Source: Marinobacterium stanieri (GTDB lineage: Bacteria; Pseudomonadota; Gammaproteobacteria; Pseudomonadales; Balneatricaceae). From it: 64,000 bases of DNA. The position numbers were made by a program, and so were the translations under genes. The first letter of the stretch is position 1; each line of letters starts with the position of its first letter. The stretch lies in the NCBI RefSeq assembly GCF_900155945.1, contig NZ_FTMN01000002.1, positions 372,001 to 436,000 on the forward strand. The letters run 5' to 3'. Shown here piece after piece: positions 16,996 through 23,020 of this stretch. The notes under the pieces were generated by a model that saw nothing but the letters and a program-made list of their open reading frames with translations, had not been told where the DNA came from and did no database searches.

Positions 16996-17367
16996 CTACC
17001 CCTGCTGGGCTCGCTTGGCCTCGGCCTGCGTCTTCACGTCATGGCAGGCCTTGCAGATCGCCTGGAGATTGCTGTCTGCATCCGTGCCGCCTTCAGCCTT
17101 CGGGATGATGTGGTCAACCTGGGCAGCTGGCGTGACTCGGTTGTTCTTCAGACAGGGTTGGCACAGCCCTTGGTCACGTCGCAGAACGGCATCGCGCTTA
17201 CGTCGCCACGGTCGGCCGCCTCGGCCCGATCCCTTCCGCGTTGCCCAAGCCTTCCGCGTTGCCCAAGCCTTGTGCAGGTGCTCATGCTCTTCGCAGTAAC
17301 CATGGCTGGCCGTTGTCTTGTTGCCGCAGGCAGGTGCTCTGCAGGGGCGTGGCGGCTTACTCGGCAT
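16996..17367 (-). CDS. HNH endonuclease (packaging-associated)
   Basis: 123 residues from ATG at 17367 (MPSKPPRPC); upstream codons in the same frame are not needed. The core is VDHIIPKAEGGTDADSNLQAIC...H with two CxxC pairs (CQPC, CKAC), the normal phage HNH zinc-binding fold that works with terminase at the cos site. An N-terminal CxxC-like finger (PCRAPACGN) is also present. The middle contains a duplicated KAWATR peptide caused by an exact 18-bp tandem repeat. Confidence 0.9.
   Translation of the reverse strand: MPSKPPRPCRAPACGNKTTASHGYCEEHEHLHKAWATRKAWATRKGSGRGGRPWRRKRDAVLRRDQGLCQPCLKNNRVTPAAQVDHIIPKAEGGTDADSNLQAICKACHDVKTQAEAKRAQQG
17232..17267. repeat. 18-bp exact tandem duplication in the HNH gene
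   Basis: CCTTCCGCGTTGCCCAAG occurs twice in a row (17232-17249 and 17250-17267), followed by a partial third start (CCTT). In frame it duplicates six residues (KAWATR) ahead of the HNH core. Identical copies imply a recent event or an unstable locus. Confidence 0.95.
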
Positions 17368-17441
17368 TGTGGTTCCAGTGGTGGTGATGCATTGGAGTGT
17401 GAAAAATTCTCGATAACCACGTAGTTGCGCCTGCCCCGCGG

Positions 17442-17732
17442 TCATTTGGGGGTCCCAGGGGCCCCGTCGTTTACGTCCTGAGCTTCGTCGGACCAGCCTC
17501 TGACGCTGATTCGATCATCGTTGCACTGCTTTACGAACAACTCACAATGCGCGATGTAGTCCCCGTACGTGCCGTTCAGAGAAGGCGCGACAAGCGTGTC
17601 AGTCCAGGTTTGTGGCACCGGTTCCCTCAGGTACTGGGGGGTGGGTTCGAAAAATACGCACCCGCTCAGCAATATCAGCATCAATGCCAGCATTGTGACA
17701 GGCGCCAGGATCACCGAGATCACGGAGCTCAT
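17442..17732 (-). CDS. Rz1-like outer membrane spanin lipoprotein
   Basis: A frame overlapping the end of Rz in another reading frame encodes a lipoprotein: a long hydrophobic stretch ends in LILLSGC, a good lipobox, and the mature part (about 72 residues, starting CVFFEPTPQYLREPVPQ) is Pro-containing near its start, as in Rz1. The start is uncertain; ATG 17732 gives 96 residues, ATG 17762 and ATG 17693 are alternatives. It would pair with Rz to fuse the inner and outer membranes during lysis. It extends 157 bp beyond Rz, longer than lambda Rz1. Confidence 0.8.
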   Translation of the reverse strand: MSSVISVILAPVTMLALMLILLSGCVFFEPTPQYLREPVPQTWTDTLVAPSLNGTYGDYIAHCELFVKQCNDDRISVRGWSDEAQDVNDGAPGTPK

Positions 17733-17967
17733 CAGCCAATTGACCAGCCCTACGTACAGCATCAGCACGTTGTCGAGCAGTCTCAGCGAGCATTCGGTCG
17801 GTCTGTTCATGACGGGCCTGCTGTTCAAGGAGGGTCTGGTTAAGATGGATGATTGCTTGTTCGTACTGGTCCTGTTCTGCTCGGTATTCACCGATGGACA
17901 TCAGTGACCAGATCAAACCGCCGGCCAGACTGATCAGCAGAGCTGCCAGCATCAGCCAGCGGCTCAC
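17599..17967 (-). CDS. Rz-like inner membrane spanin
   Basis: 122 residues with one N-terminal membrane segment (residues 5-24, MLAALLISLAGGLIWSLM) and a periplasmic coiled coil (Gln/Glu/Ala/Arg-rich, residues 30-90). This is the standard i-spanin layout. It overlaps the endolysin stop by 4 bp (ATGA) and carries most of the Rz1 start region in another frame. The lysis cassette order is holin, endolysin, Rz, Rz1. Confidence 0.88.
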   Translation of the reverse strand: MSRWLMLAALLISLAGGLIWSLMSIGEYRAEQDQYEQAIIHLNQTLLEQQARHEQTDRMLAETARQRADAVRRAGQLADELRDLGDPGACHNAGIDADIAERVRIFRTHPPVPEGTGATNLD

Positions 17968-18428
17968 AGCCCTACCTCACAGAGTTCACGCTCTACCTGC
18001 CGGCGCCTCACAAGCCCCTCAAGCTTGCGGCCACCGGCATACACCCAGCGTGATAACTCAGCGCAGGCCCCGGCAGGGTCACCGGCGTTGAGCTTACGAA
18101 GCAGTGTTGAGCGCTTGAATGCGCCCTCACCTACGTTGAATACAAATGAAGCCAATGCAGCTCTTCGCTCAATGGGCAGCTGTACCTGGGCATGGCGATC
18201 TACAGCAGCCAAAGCTTTACCAAGGTCTGCTTTCAATAGTTCGTCGCACTGTGCGTCAGTGTGGGTCTGACCCAGTTTTGCCGATTCAGTGTGGCCATAG
18301 CAGATAGTTACCACACCCACAGGATCGACATAGGCTTCAGGTTCATTGCCTTCAAACAGCGTTACAACGGCTGTTGCCATTGAGACAGTGGCTGTCAGCG
18401 CAATTGCAGCTACTCGTTTCTTGAGCAT
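17964..18428 (-). CDS. SAR endolysin, GH24 lysozyme
   Basis: 154 residues. The catalytic pattern is exactly E26-x8-D35-x5-T41 (FEGNEP, YVDP, GVVT), the T4/P21 lysozyme triad, followed by ICYGHT. The N-terminus (MLKKRVAAIALTATVSMATAVV) has two Lys and an Arg followed by a weakly hydrophobic Ala/Thr/Ser-rich segment with no cleavage site before the active-site Glu, the signature of a signal-anchor-release endolysin that reaches the periplasm by Sec and is freed when the membrane depolarises. It cleaves the peptidoglycan glycan strand. It overlaps the holin by 19 bp. Confidence 0.93.
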   Translation of the reverse strand: MLKKRVAAIALTATVSMATAVVTLFEGNEPEAYVDPVGVVTICYGHTESAKLGQTHTDAQCDELLKADLGKALAAVDRHAQVQLPIERRAALASFVFNVGEGAFKRSTLLRKLNAGDPAGACAELSRWVYAGGRKLEGLVRRRQVERELCEVGL

Positions 18429-18646
18429 TCGCGTGCCTCCCGTCGACTCTTACGCCACTGGGCGAACTGATACCGGTAACGGGGGATCAGCAGGCCTATC
18501 TGAAGGGCCAGATAAATCAGGGTAATGATTGCCACCCAGTCACTCAGTGATAGGCCCAGCAGGTAATGGGCACTTGTCACGGCGATTGGCGGAGCGGCTT
18601 TACCAGCTTCAACGCCAATGTCATGGAGTACAGACTGGTTACTCAT
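18410..18646 (-). CDS. Holin (pinholin-type candidate)
   Basis: 78 residues from ATG 18646 (MSNQSVLHDIG). It has a strong transmembrane segment (WVAIITLIYLALQIGLLI, about 38-55) with a weaker one before it (residues 20-35, APPIAVTSAHYLLG) and a basic C-terminal tail (RWRKSRREARE type). Location directly before a SAR endolysin, size and charge pattern support a holin. The SAR partner suggests a pinholin, which only needs to depolarise the membrane; that is inference. Confidence 0.82.
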   Translation of the reverse strand: MSNQSVLHDIGVEAGKAAPPIAVTSAHYLLGLSLSDWVAIITLIYLALQIGLLIPRYRYQFAQWRKSRREARECSRNE

Positions 18647-18718
18647 GGGATGCTGCGGTCCTTTTGGGGCGCCACAGCCAGGCTGCAGCGGTGGGGAATT
18701 TCGCTGCAGAACAGGCAC

Positions 18719-18742
18719 AAAAAAGCCCCGCGATTGCGAGGC
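18719..18742 (-). terminator. Rho-independent terminator ahead of lysis genes (tR'-like)
   Basis: On the minus strand GCCTCGC-AATC-GCGGGGC is followed by six T, a strong intrinsic terminator. It lies about 30 nt after the predicted start of the late promoter (18780-18808) and before the holin, so late genes can be read only if it is overcome. This mirrors the lambda pR'-tR' arrangement. Confidence 0.85.
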
Positions 18743-18779
18743 TTGCTGTCGATTGCGGTCACTGCGACCAGCATGGCTA

Positions 18780-18808
18780 AACTGTAGCTTTGCTTTCTCG
18801 CATTTTCA
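18780..18808 (-). promoter_or_regulatory. Putative late promoter (pR'-like)
   Basis: Minus-strand -35 TTGAAA (18803-18808) and -10 TACAGT (18780-18785) are separated by 17 bp. It points toward holin and the late genes and is followed within about 30 nt by the terminator at 18719-18742. Confidence 0.65.
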
Positions 18809-18894
18809 AGAAAACCACTGTATTTTTTCACAGTATCGGTGGTTGCCTGGGTTTGATAGGATCTTGTTGCGATTTTCATACATAGGGAGCTTGG

Positions 18895-19350
18895 ATGAAA
18901 AAGTGCTACCCACCTTTATTCCCGCCTGGGTTTCATGACATAGCTATTGCTGATATACATTCGCTGTTTGTTGCCCCTTTTCGCGACAACTCTCGTCGAA
19001 CTATGCTGTCTAAGAAGCTAATGGAGTACATAGACGATCTTCAAAGTGTGCTTCAACCACATGGCGTAGCTGGCGAGTTGTGGATTGATGGTTCGTTTGG
19101 CACGGAAAAAATTCATCCAGATGATGTGGATCTAATAGTATTCATACCAGGTGCTGACTTAAACTCGCTGCCGCCACATTCACAGCAGAGACTGCAAGGT
19201 TTGCTGAATACAAGCTACGCTAAAGTAAATTACAGCTGTGATGCTTATTTTTGCGTAACTGAAGACCAACCCCAAAGGAGTTACTGGCGTGGCTGGTTCA
19301 TGTTTGACCGCGATGAGCAGCCCAAGGGAATTGCAAGGGTGACGATATGA
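18895..19350 (+). CDS. Nucleotidyltransferase-fold protein (DUF6932-like)
   Basis: 151 residues. It starts with YPPLFPPGFHDIAIADI, the LxPG[LF]H-type opening of DUF6932 proteins, and has the nucleotidyltransferase motif DGSFGTEKIHPDDVDLIVF (Gly66-Ser67, Asp77, Asp79). The fold could transfer nucleotides to RNA, tRNA or protein, as in MNT and AbiEii systems. It overlaps the next gene by 4 bp (ATGA). It is on the plus strand between the lysis and Q-like genes that run on the minus strand, so it is cargo. The pair is more A+T-rich by eye than the flanking genes. Confidence 0.8.
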   Translation: MKKCYPPLFPPGFHDIAIADIHSLFVAPFRDNSRRTMLSKKLMEYIDDLQSVLQPHGVAGELWIDGSFGTEKIHPDDVDLIVFIPGADLNSLPPHSQQRLQGLLNTSYAKVNYSCDAYFCVTEDQPQRSYWRGWFMFDRDEQPKGIARVTI

Positions 19351-20276
19351 CTAATACTACACATTCTCTCCCACTTGCGGAGAGAAAGACAGCTGTCGAG
19401 GAAATGCTAAAGTCTCTTGAAGATAAGACTGACTTTGCATCAAGCCTAATGCGCAGCTCTCTAGATAGTCATTTGTCCGATGTTCGTGAACAGCTGAATG
19501 AATCAGAGACCTCATCCGATCAGCGTGAGGTTGTCGAGATGCGCCTTTCGGGAGCTTCCGTAGATTCAGGAACAACTCCTGCGCAGCTTCTCTCCAATGT
19601 TCTTAAGCATTTCAATTCTGGCATTGCTCGAGCAGCGCATAAAATTGTCACGGGCCGTGATTCTCAAAAAACATCTAGTGCAATTCATGAACTTTTGGAC
19701 TTAAGGTTTTACCGGCTCCAGCCTGGCTCTGCCAGGGTAACCTTAACAGCCAGTTCAAATGGGGACCTAGCCGGGAATACGACTAAAGAGACGCTGGACC
19801 AAGTCTTTAATTTTTTGGAGAGTCTAGATAGTGAAGAGCGCTTCATTGATCAGGTCTCAAATATTGGCTTGAACTCACTTAATAGTTTTAATGCTCTCGC
19901 GAACGATATTGCTAAATCAAGCCTGTCCGTAAGCCTCAACTGGCCCGATGCAGAATCTGGTCGATCCCACTCTTGGCGGGCCGGTAAAGCTGAATTCGAA
20001 TTGCTTAAAGCAAGAACCAAATCAATTGATATTCGGCGCACATCTGTAGAACGTCTTGATGGCATTGTGACGCTTGTTGGTGAAAAAGGCGTTCTCAGCC
20101 TCAGGACTGATGCCGGAGAGGAGGTTCGAGCAAGGTTTTCTGAAAAGCTTCTCGATAGCGTTCAGGCATCATGTCATCTTGGCTCCAAAATCACAGCGGA
20201 CTTTGACGTTACAACTATTGGAAACACTACTGTTCAAGTTCAAAAAAAGTCCTACTTATTGAAACAAATAGTCTAA
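19347..20276 (+). CDS. Partner protein of NTase cassette, unknown function
   Basis: 309 residues, coupled to the nucleotidyltransferase by a 4-bp overlap and followed by a terminator, so the two form one unit. The first 200 residues are largely helical with Ser/Leu/Glu heptads; there is no signal peptide or membrane segment. The C-terminal 75 residues look like a small beta-barrel (GIVTLVGEKGVLSLRTDAGE, ARFSEKLL, LGSKITADFDV). I do not recognise a family. By analogy with two-gene NTase systems it could be a toxin, antitoxin or adaptor, but nothing in the sequence decides. Confidence 0.75.
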   Translation: MTNTTHSLPLAERKTAVEEMLKSLEDKTDFASSLMRSSLDSHLSDVREQLNESETSSDQREVVEMRLSGASVDSGTTPAQLLSNVLKHFNSGIARAAHKIVTGRDSQKTSSAIHELLDLRFYRLQPGSARVTLTASSNGDLAGNTTKETLDQVFNFLESLDSEERFIDQVSNIGLNSLNSFNALANDIAKSSLSVSLNWPDAESGRSHSWRAGKAEFELLKARTKSIDIRRTSVERLDGIVTLVGEKGVLSLRTDAGEEVRARFSEKLLDSVQASCHLGSKITADFDVTTIGNTTVQVQKKSYLLKQIV

Positions 20277-20284
20277 TATTTACG

Positions 20285-20307
20285 CCCCTCGAATCCGAGG
20301 GGCTTTT
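20285..20307 (+). terminator. Terminator of the NTase cassette
   Basis: CCCCTCG-AATC-CGAGGGG followed by C and four T, 8 bp after the stop of the cassette's second gene. A perfect 7-bp stem. It isolates the cassette from the convergent Q-like gene. Confidence 0.88.
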
Positions 20308-20325
20308 CTATACCGCTACTCTCTG

Positions 20326-20847
20326 TCAGCCAGCCTTTTGTAGAAGATCCTTTATCTGATCTATCTCATCCAGTTTTTTTCCCAATTCATCCCGTGCCTT
20401 TACCAATCTCAACGCATACTGTCGATCACCCAACCCCAATCGCCCACACACCACATGTGCCGGGTCCTTCTGCCAATACCGCTGCGCCAACAGCACCAGC
20501 GAATACTCAGGCTTGATCTGCCCTTTCCGGATGGTCACGCCCAGGCCTGAGCAGGTACCACAGACCGGCTCATCACCCTTCCCGCAATCCTTACACGGCT
20601 CTGGCATGCCCAGCAGCCACTGGATGATGGTCAACTCTGCGTGGCGCTTTCGTGTAGCGCCAGCGGCCTGAAGCATGAAGTCATTCGAAGTATCCATACC
20701 AGACGGCGGCGGGAGATCCCCTTTCCACACCTGTAAGCGGTGCAGATCATTTTCACCATGCCAGCCCCGTTCGTGGCGCTCCAGGTGATTGAGGTACACC
20801 GTCAGTAGGTTATCGATCCGGCTACGCATTTCCCTGGTTACTGCCAT
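20326..20847 (-). CDS. Q-like antitermination protein candidate
   Basis: 173 residues with a zinc-binding C85-x2-C88-x7-C96-x2-C99 in the middle and a helical C-terminus containing ...YSLVLLAQRYW... and a positively charged helix. Position between the replication/recombination genes and the late promoter, with the zinc finger, is that of lambdoid Q proteins, which bind near the late promoter and modify RNA polymerase to pass the downstream terminator. The N-terminal helix MRSRIDNLLTVYLNHLE is shared by several phage antiterminators by memory; a profile search was not possible. Confidence 0.6.
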   Translation of the reverse strand: MAVTREMRSRIDNLLTVYLNHLERHERGWHGENDLHRLQVWKGDLPPPSGMDTSNDFMLQAAGATRKRHAELTIIQWLLGMPEPCKDCGKGDEPVCGTCSGLGVTIRKGQIKPEYSLVLLAQRYWQKDPAHVVCGRLGLGDRQYALRLVKARDELGKKLDEIDQIKDLLQKAG

Positions 20848-20856
20848 ACATCCCCC

Positions 20857-21141
20857 TCAATCAATCTTGCTGCCGACACGTGATTCTGGCACCACCTTGG
20901 CGTACAGCCGCCTCATCTCAGAAAGATCACGCCGAGCAATTATCAACGCACTTGCCAAGCCATCAGCCAGGTCAGCGAAGTAATCCTGCTCCACCTCACT
21001 CAGACCCAACCCACCACAGTGGCCACAGATGTATTCAGAGGTTGCGCCGCGGATTACACCGGTACCGAAACAGTGGTCACAACGGGTACCCTTGGGGGCC
21101 TCGATCTGGAGCGGTCGGTTCTTCAATTTACGCTTTTGCAC
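20857..21141 (-). CDS. DnaJ-type zinc-finger phage protein
   Basis: 94 residues. The pair C21-x2-C24-FGTG and C39-x2-C42-GGLG is the DnaJ central zinc-finger pattern (CxxCxGxG twice), without a J domain. Similar small proteins lie next to Q genes in many lambdoid phages. It overlaps the resolvase gene by 14 bp. The role is unknown; an accessory for transcription or folding is possible. Confidence 0.65.
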   Translation of the reverse strand: MQKRKLKNRPLQIEAPKGTRCDHCFGTGVIRGATSEYICGHCGGLGLSEVEQDYFADLADGLASALIIARRDLSEMRRLYAKVVPESRVGSKID

Positions 21142-21604
21142 GCTGCTGCCTCCTTGTCACTGACAGCGCCAGCATGGCGGCGTCCCGGGTGTCTTCGCTG
21201 CTGCGCCCTTCCCAGCCGGTCATCTTCTTGAACAAATCAGCCTTACGCTTCGCCGCTTTAGCGGTACCACCCAGAGGCTTAACCAGGGTGTAGCTGGCGC
21301 CGATACGCTCCAGCCACATCACAATCAGTTCGGCGCTATGCTTCACCCGTCCAACCTTCTGACTGATGCAGTTCATTTGGGCCTGCTCCTTCTGGCGAGA
21401 CCCGCGCTGAATCTTCCGGCCATAGGTCGCCTTATTGGCCTGCACATCCTCAACAGCGAAGTGGGCGCCAGCCTGGTGCTGCTCAATGGTCCATTCCTGC
21501 AGGTCGAAGAAATCCATGGTTTTCAGGTCAACAAGTTTCCCGTCCTGAAAAATGCCGATCCCGCTTTTCTTGGAATCTGGATCAATACCGATAATCAAAC
21601 TCAA
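21128..21604 (-). CDS. RuvC-like Holliday junction resolvase
   Basis: 158 residues. The RNase H-fold acidic residues are visible: Asp8 in LIIGIDPDSKKSG, Glu52 in FAVEDVQ and the late acidic pair in SSEDTRDAAMLAL (Asp138, Asp141). This is the RuvC family pattern (bacterial RuvC is about 170 residues). In phages it resolves replication or recombination branches before packaging. It is coupled to its upstream gene by a 4-bp overlap. Confidence 0.85.
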   Translation of the reverse strand: MSLIIGIDPDSKKSGIGIFQDGKLVDLKTMDFFDLQEWTIEQHQAGAHFAVEDVQANKATYGRKIQRGSRQKEQAQMNCISQKVGRVKHSAELIVMWLERIGASYTLVKPLGGTAKAAKRKADLFKKMTGWEGRSSEDTRDAAMLALSVTRRQQRAKA

Positions 21605-21891
21605 AACGGAATCTCCTCATCCTTAAACGCCGCCGACGTAACCGCACGCACATGCAGAAACCGATACTTGTTGCCCGTAATCCACTGATAGCCGCAGGTA
21701 TCGTTTACCAGGCGCAGATCCAGAACGTGATACGCCAGCTGCTGCAACGGAATGTCAGAGCGGCAGCGCTGCAAACGCTCGCCGGCTGGAACCCGCATGC
21801 CGTTGAACCGGCAGTCCTGCTCCAGAGCCGCAAACTCGACCCGGGCAGCCCGCCAGCAGCTCCTCCAGATGTCTCGTGCTTCAATCTGCAT
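21601..21891 (-). CDS. Hypothetical early phage protein
   Basis: 96 residues from the inner ATG at 21891 (MQIEARDIWRSCWRAARVEF); a longer start at 21930 would overlap the upstream gene by 50 bp and is less likely. The sequence is rich in Trp, Arg and Cys. It overlaps RuvC by 4 bp. I do not recognise it. Confidence 0.55.
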   Translation of the reverse strand: MQIEARDIWRSCWRAARVEFAALEQDCRFNGMRVPAGERLQRCRSDIPLQQLAYHVLDLRLVNDTCGYQWITGNKYRFLHVRAVTSAAFKDEEIPF

Positions 21892-22075
21892 TAACGCTCT
21901 CCTTCCATTGCGCTCGCATGGCCTTCTCAACCTCAGAACGGCTAATCGGGCTCATGCGGCTTGTTTCCCACATAAACGTCTGCTTGCGGTCATGCCGGGT
22001 TGGAATCGCGCGCAGTTTCTTAACCAGCGCCACCACATCGATGCCGTGCACTACGTTTTGATCAACCACACTCAC
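21881..22075 (-). CDS. Small hypothetical early protein
   Basis: 64 residues, start MSVVDQNVVHGIDVVALVKKLRA, basic with a Glu/Lys-rich tail. It overlaps genes on both sides by about 11-14 bp, which supports real expression within the early operon. No family recognised. Confidence 0.5.
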   Translation of the reverse strand: MSVVDQNVVHGIDVVALVKKLRAIPTRHDRKQTFMWETSRMSPISRSEVEKAMRAQWKESVNAD

Positions 22076-22289
22076 CCAGATACCCCCGCACCTGTGCTGA
22101 AATATCCGTCTCCATCAGAGCGGTATCGTCATGCGACTGTGCCGCCTCCTCCAGTGTTTCAGGCGTAACACCCATCTTGAGCGCCAGCCCGATCAGTGCA
22201 TGGCTATTGGCACGGCTTCCACTCTCAAACAGCAGATTCACAACCAGGAGCCGGTCCGCCTCGGTGATCAGTCCATCAGTTAGGTTCAT
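22062..22289 (-). CDS. Small hypothetical early protein
   Basis: 75 residues, helical (LITEADRLLVVNLLFESG, then ALIGLALKMGVTPETLEEA). It overlaps both neighbours by 14 bp. The helix-turn-helix-like C-terminal half may bind nucleic acid, but this is speculative. Confidence 0.5.
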   Translation of the reverse strand: MNLTDGLITEADRLLVVNLLFESGSRANSHALIGLALKMGVTPETLEEAAQSHDDTALMETDISAQVRGYLGECG

Positions 22290-22506
22290 TGGAGGCCTCT
22301 TTATTCAGGTCGTTGATCAGTTCCCGCAGCTGGCGAGCGGCACAGTGCGGGTACCCGGTTTCAATCTTGATGACGACTTCAGAGGCGGCTTCCGAAAACG
22401 CGCGCAGGGATTCAGACGCCTTCTGGGCATTCTCGACCAGGGCGCGGTGTGCTTTTTTCAGCGCTTCGTTTTGGTCGTTGATGATGCGTTTCTGTTTTTC
22501 GCTCAT
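22276..22506 (-). CDS. Small coiled-coil hypothetical early protein
   Basis: 76 residues, one long Lys/Glu/Ala-rich helix (MSEKQKRIINDQNEALKKAH), then a short C-terminal segment with YPHCAARQLRELI. It overlaps the methylase by 4 bp and the next gene by 14 bp. No family recognised. Confidence 0.5.
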   Translation of the reverse strand: MSEKQKRIINDQNEALKKAHRALVENAQKASESLRAFSEAASEVVIKIETGYPHCAARQLRELINDLNKEASNEPN

Positions 22507-23018
22507 GCTGCTGCGCTCCCTGTGTTTCGAATGTAAACGCCGCGATCGCTCATTTTTTCCAAGGCTGATGCGCAGTCATCGCCCCATGCAAACATCACAG
22601 TGCCAGCGCCACTCCGGCTCTTTTTATGCTGATTCTCATGCCCGGGTACAAACTGAATTCGCCCCTGGATAAACAGCATTGCAGTCGCGGATCTCATTGC
22701 GGCCTGACACCAAGTAGTGTCGGTACGGCTAAACACCAGTGCTATACCGTGGCCGTGATCAATCATTCGCCCCATCCACGCCGGGGTTTCTTTGCCATAT
22801 GGAGGGTTGAGCCAGACACGGCCATGCCACTGCTTGCTAAGACCGTCATCAAAAACCGTGTACTTGGTATTAGCTGGAACAGCTGTCTCCATGTCGTGCG
22901 GGCTTGATGGATCAAGGTCAAACTGAAGGCCCAGGGCATCAAATACCCACTGCGGGGTGTACCACTCGACACTTTTAATTGGCGATCGCACTACTTCAGT
23001 CCCAAAGAAGCCGCTCAT
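22503..23018 (-). CDS. Phage N6-adenine DNA methyltransferase (Dam-like)
   Basis: 171 residues from ATG 23018, which lies 2 bp after the stop of the replication gene. VEWYTPQWVFDALG at the N-terminus and the catalytic motif NPPYG in RVWLNPPYGKETPAWMGRM identify the phage Dam-type family (DNA N-6-adenine-methyltransferase). FGTEVV precedes. It likely protects phage DNA from host restriction or marks the origin. A longer frame up to 23159 overlaps the replication gene and is rejected. Confidence 0.9.
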   Translation of the reverse strand: MSGFFGTEVVRSPIKSVEWYTPQWVFDALGLQFDLDPSSPHDMETAVPANTKYTVFDDGLSKQWHGRVWLNPPYGKETPAWMGRMIDHGHGIALVFSRTDTTWCQAAMRSATAMLFIQGRIQFVPGHENQHKKSRSGAGTVMFAWGDDCASALEKMSDRGVYIRNTGSAAA

Positions 23019-23020
23019 GC

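Noticed and set aside
18817-18846. ACCACTGT...ACAGT...GTGGT imperfect inverted repeat as a Q-binding or attachment site
   Set aside because: The stem has a bulge and the position upstream of the promoter is unremarkable; no second copy is seen.
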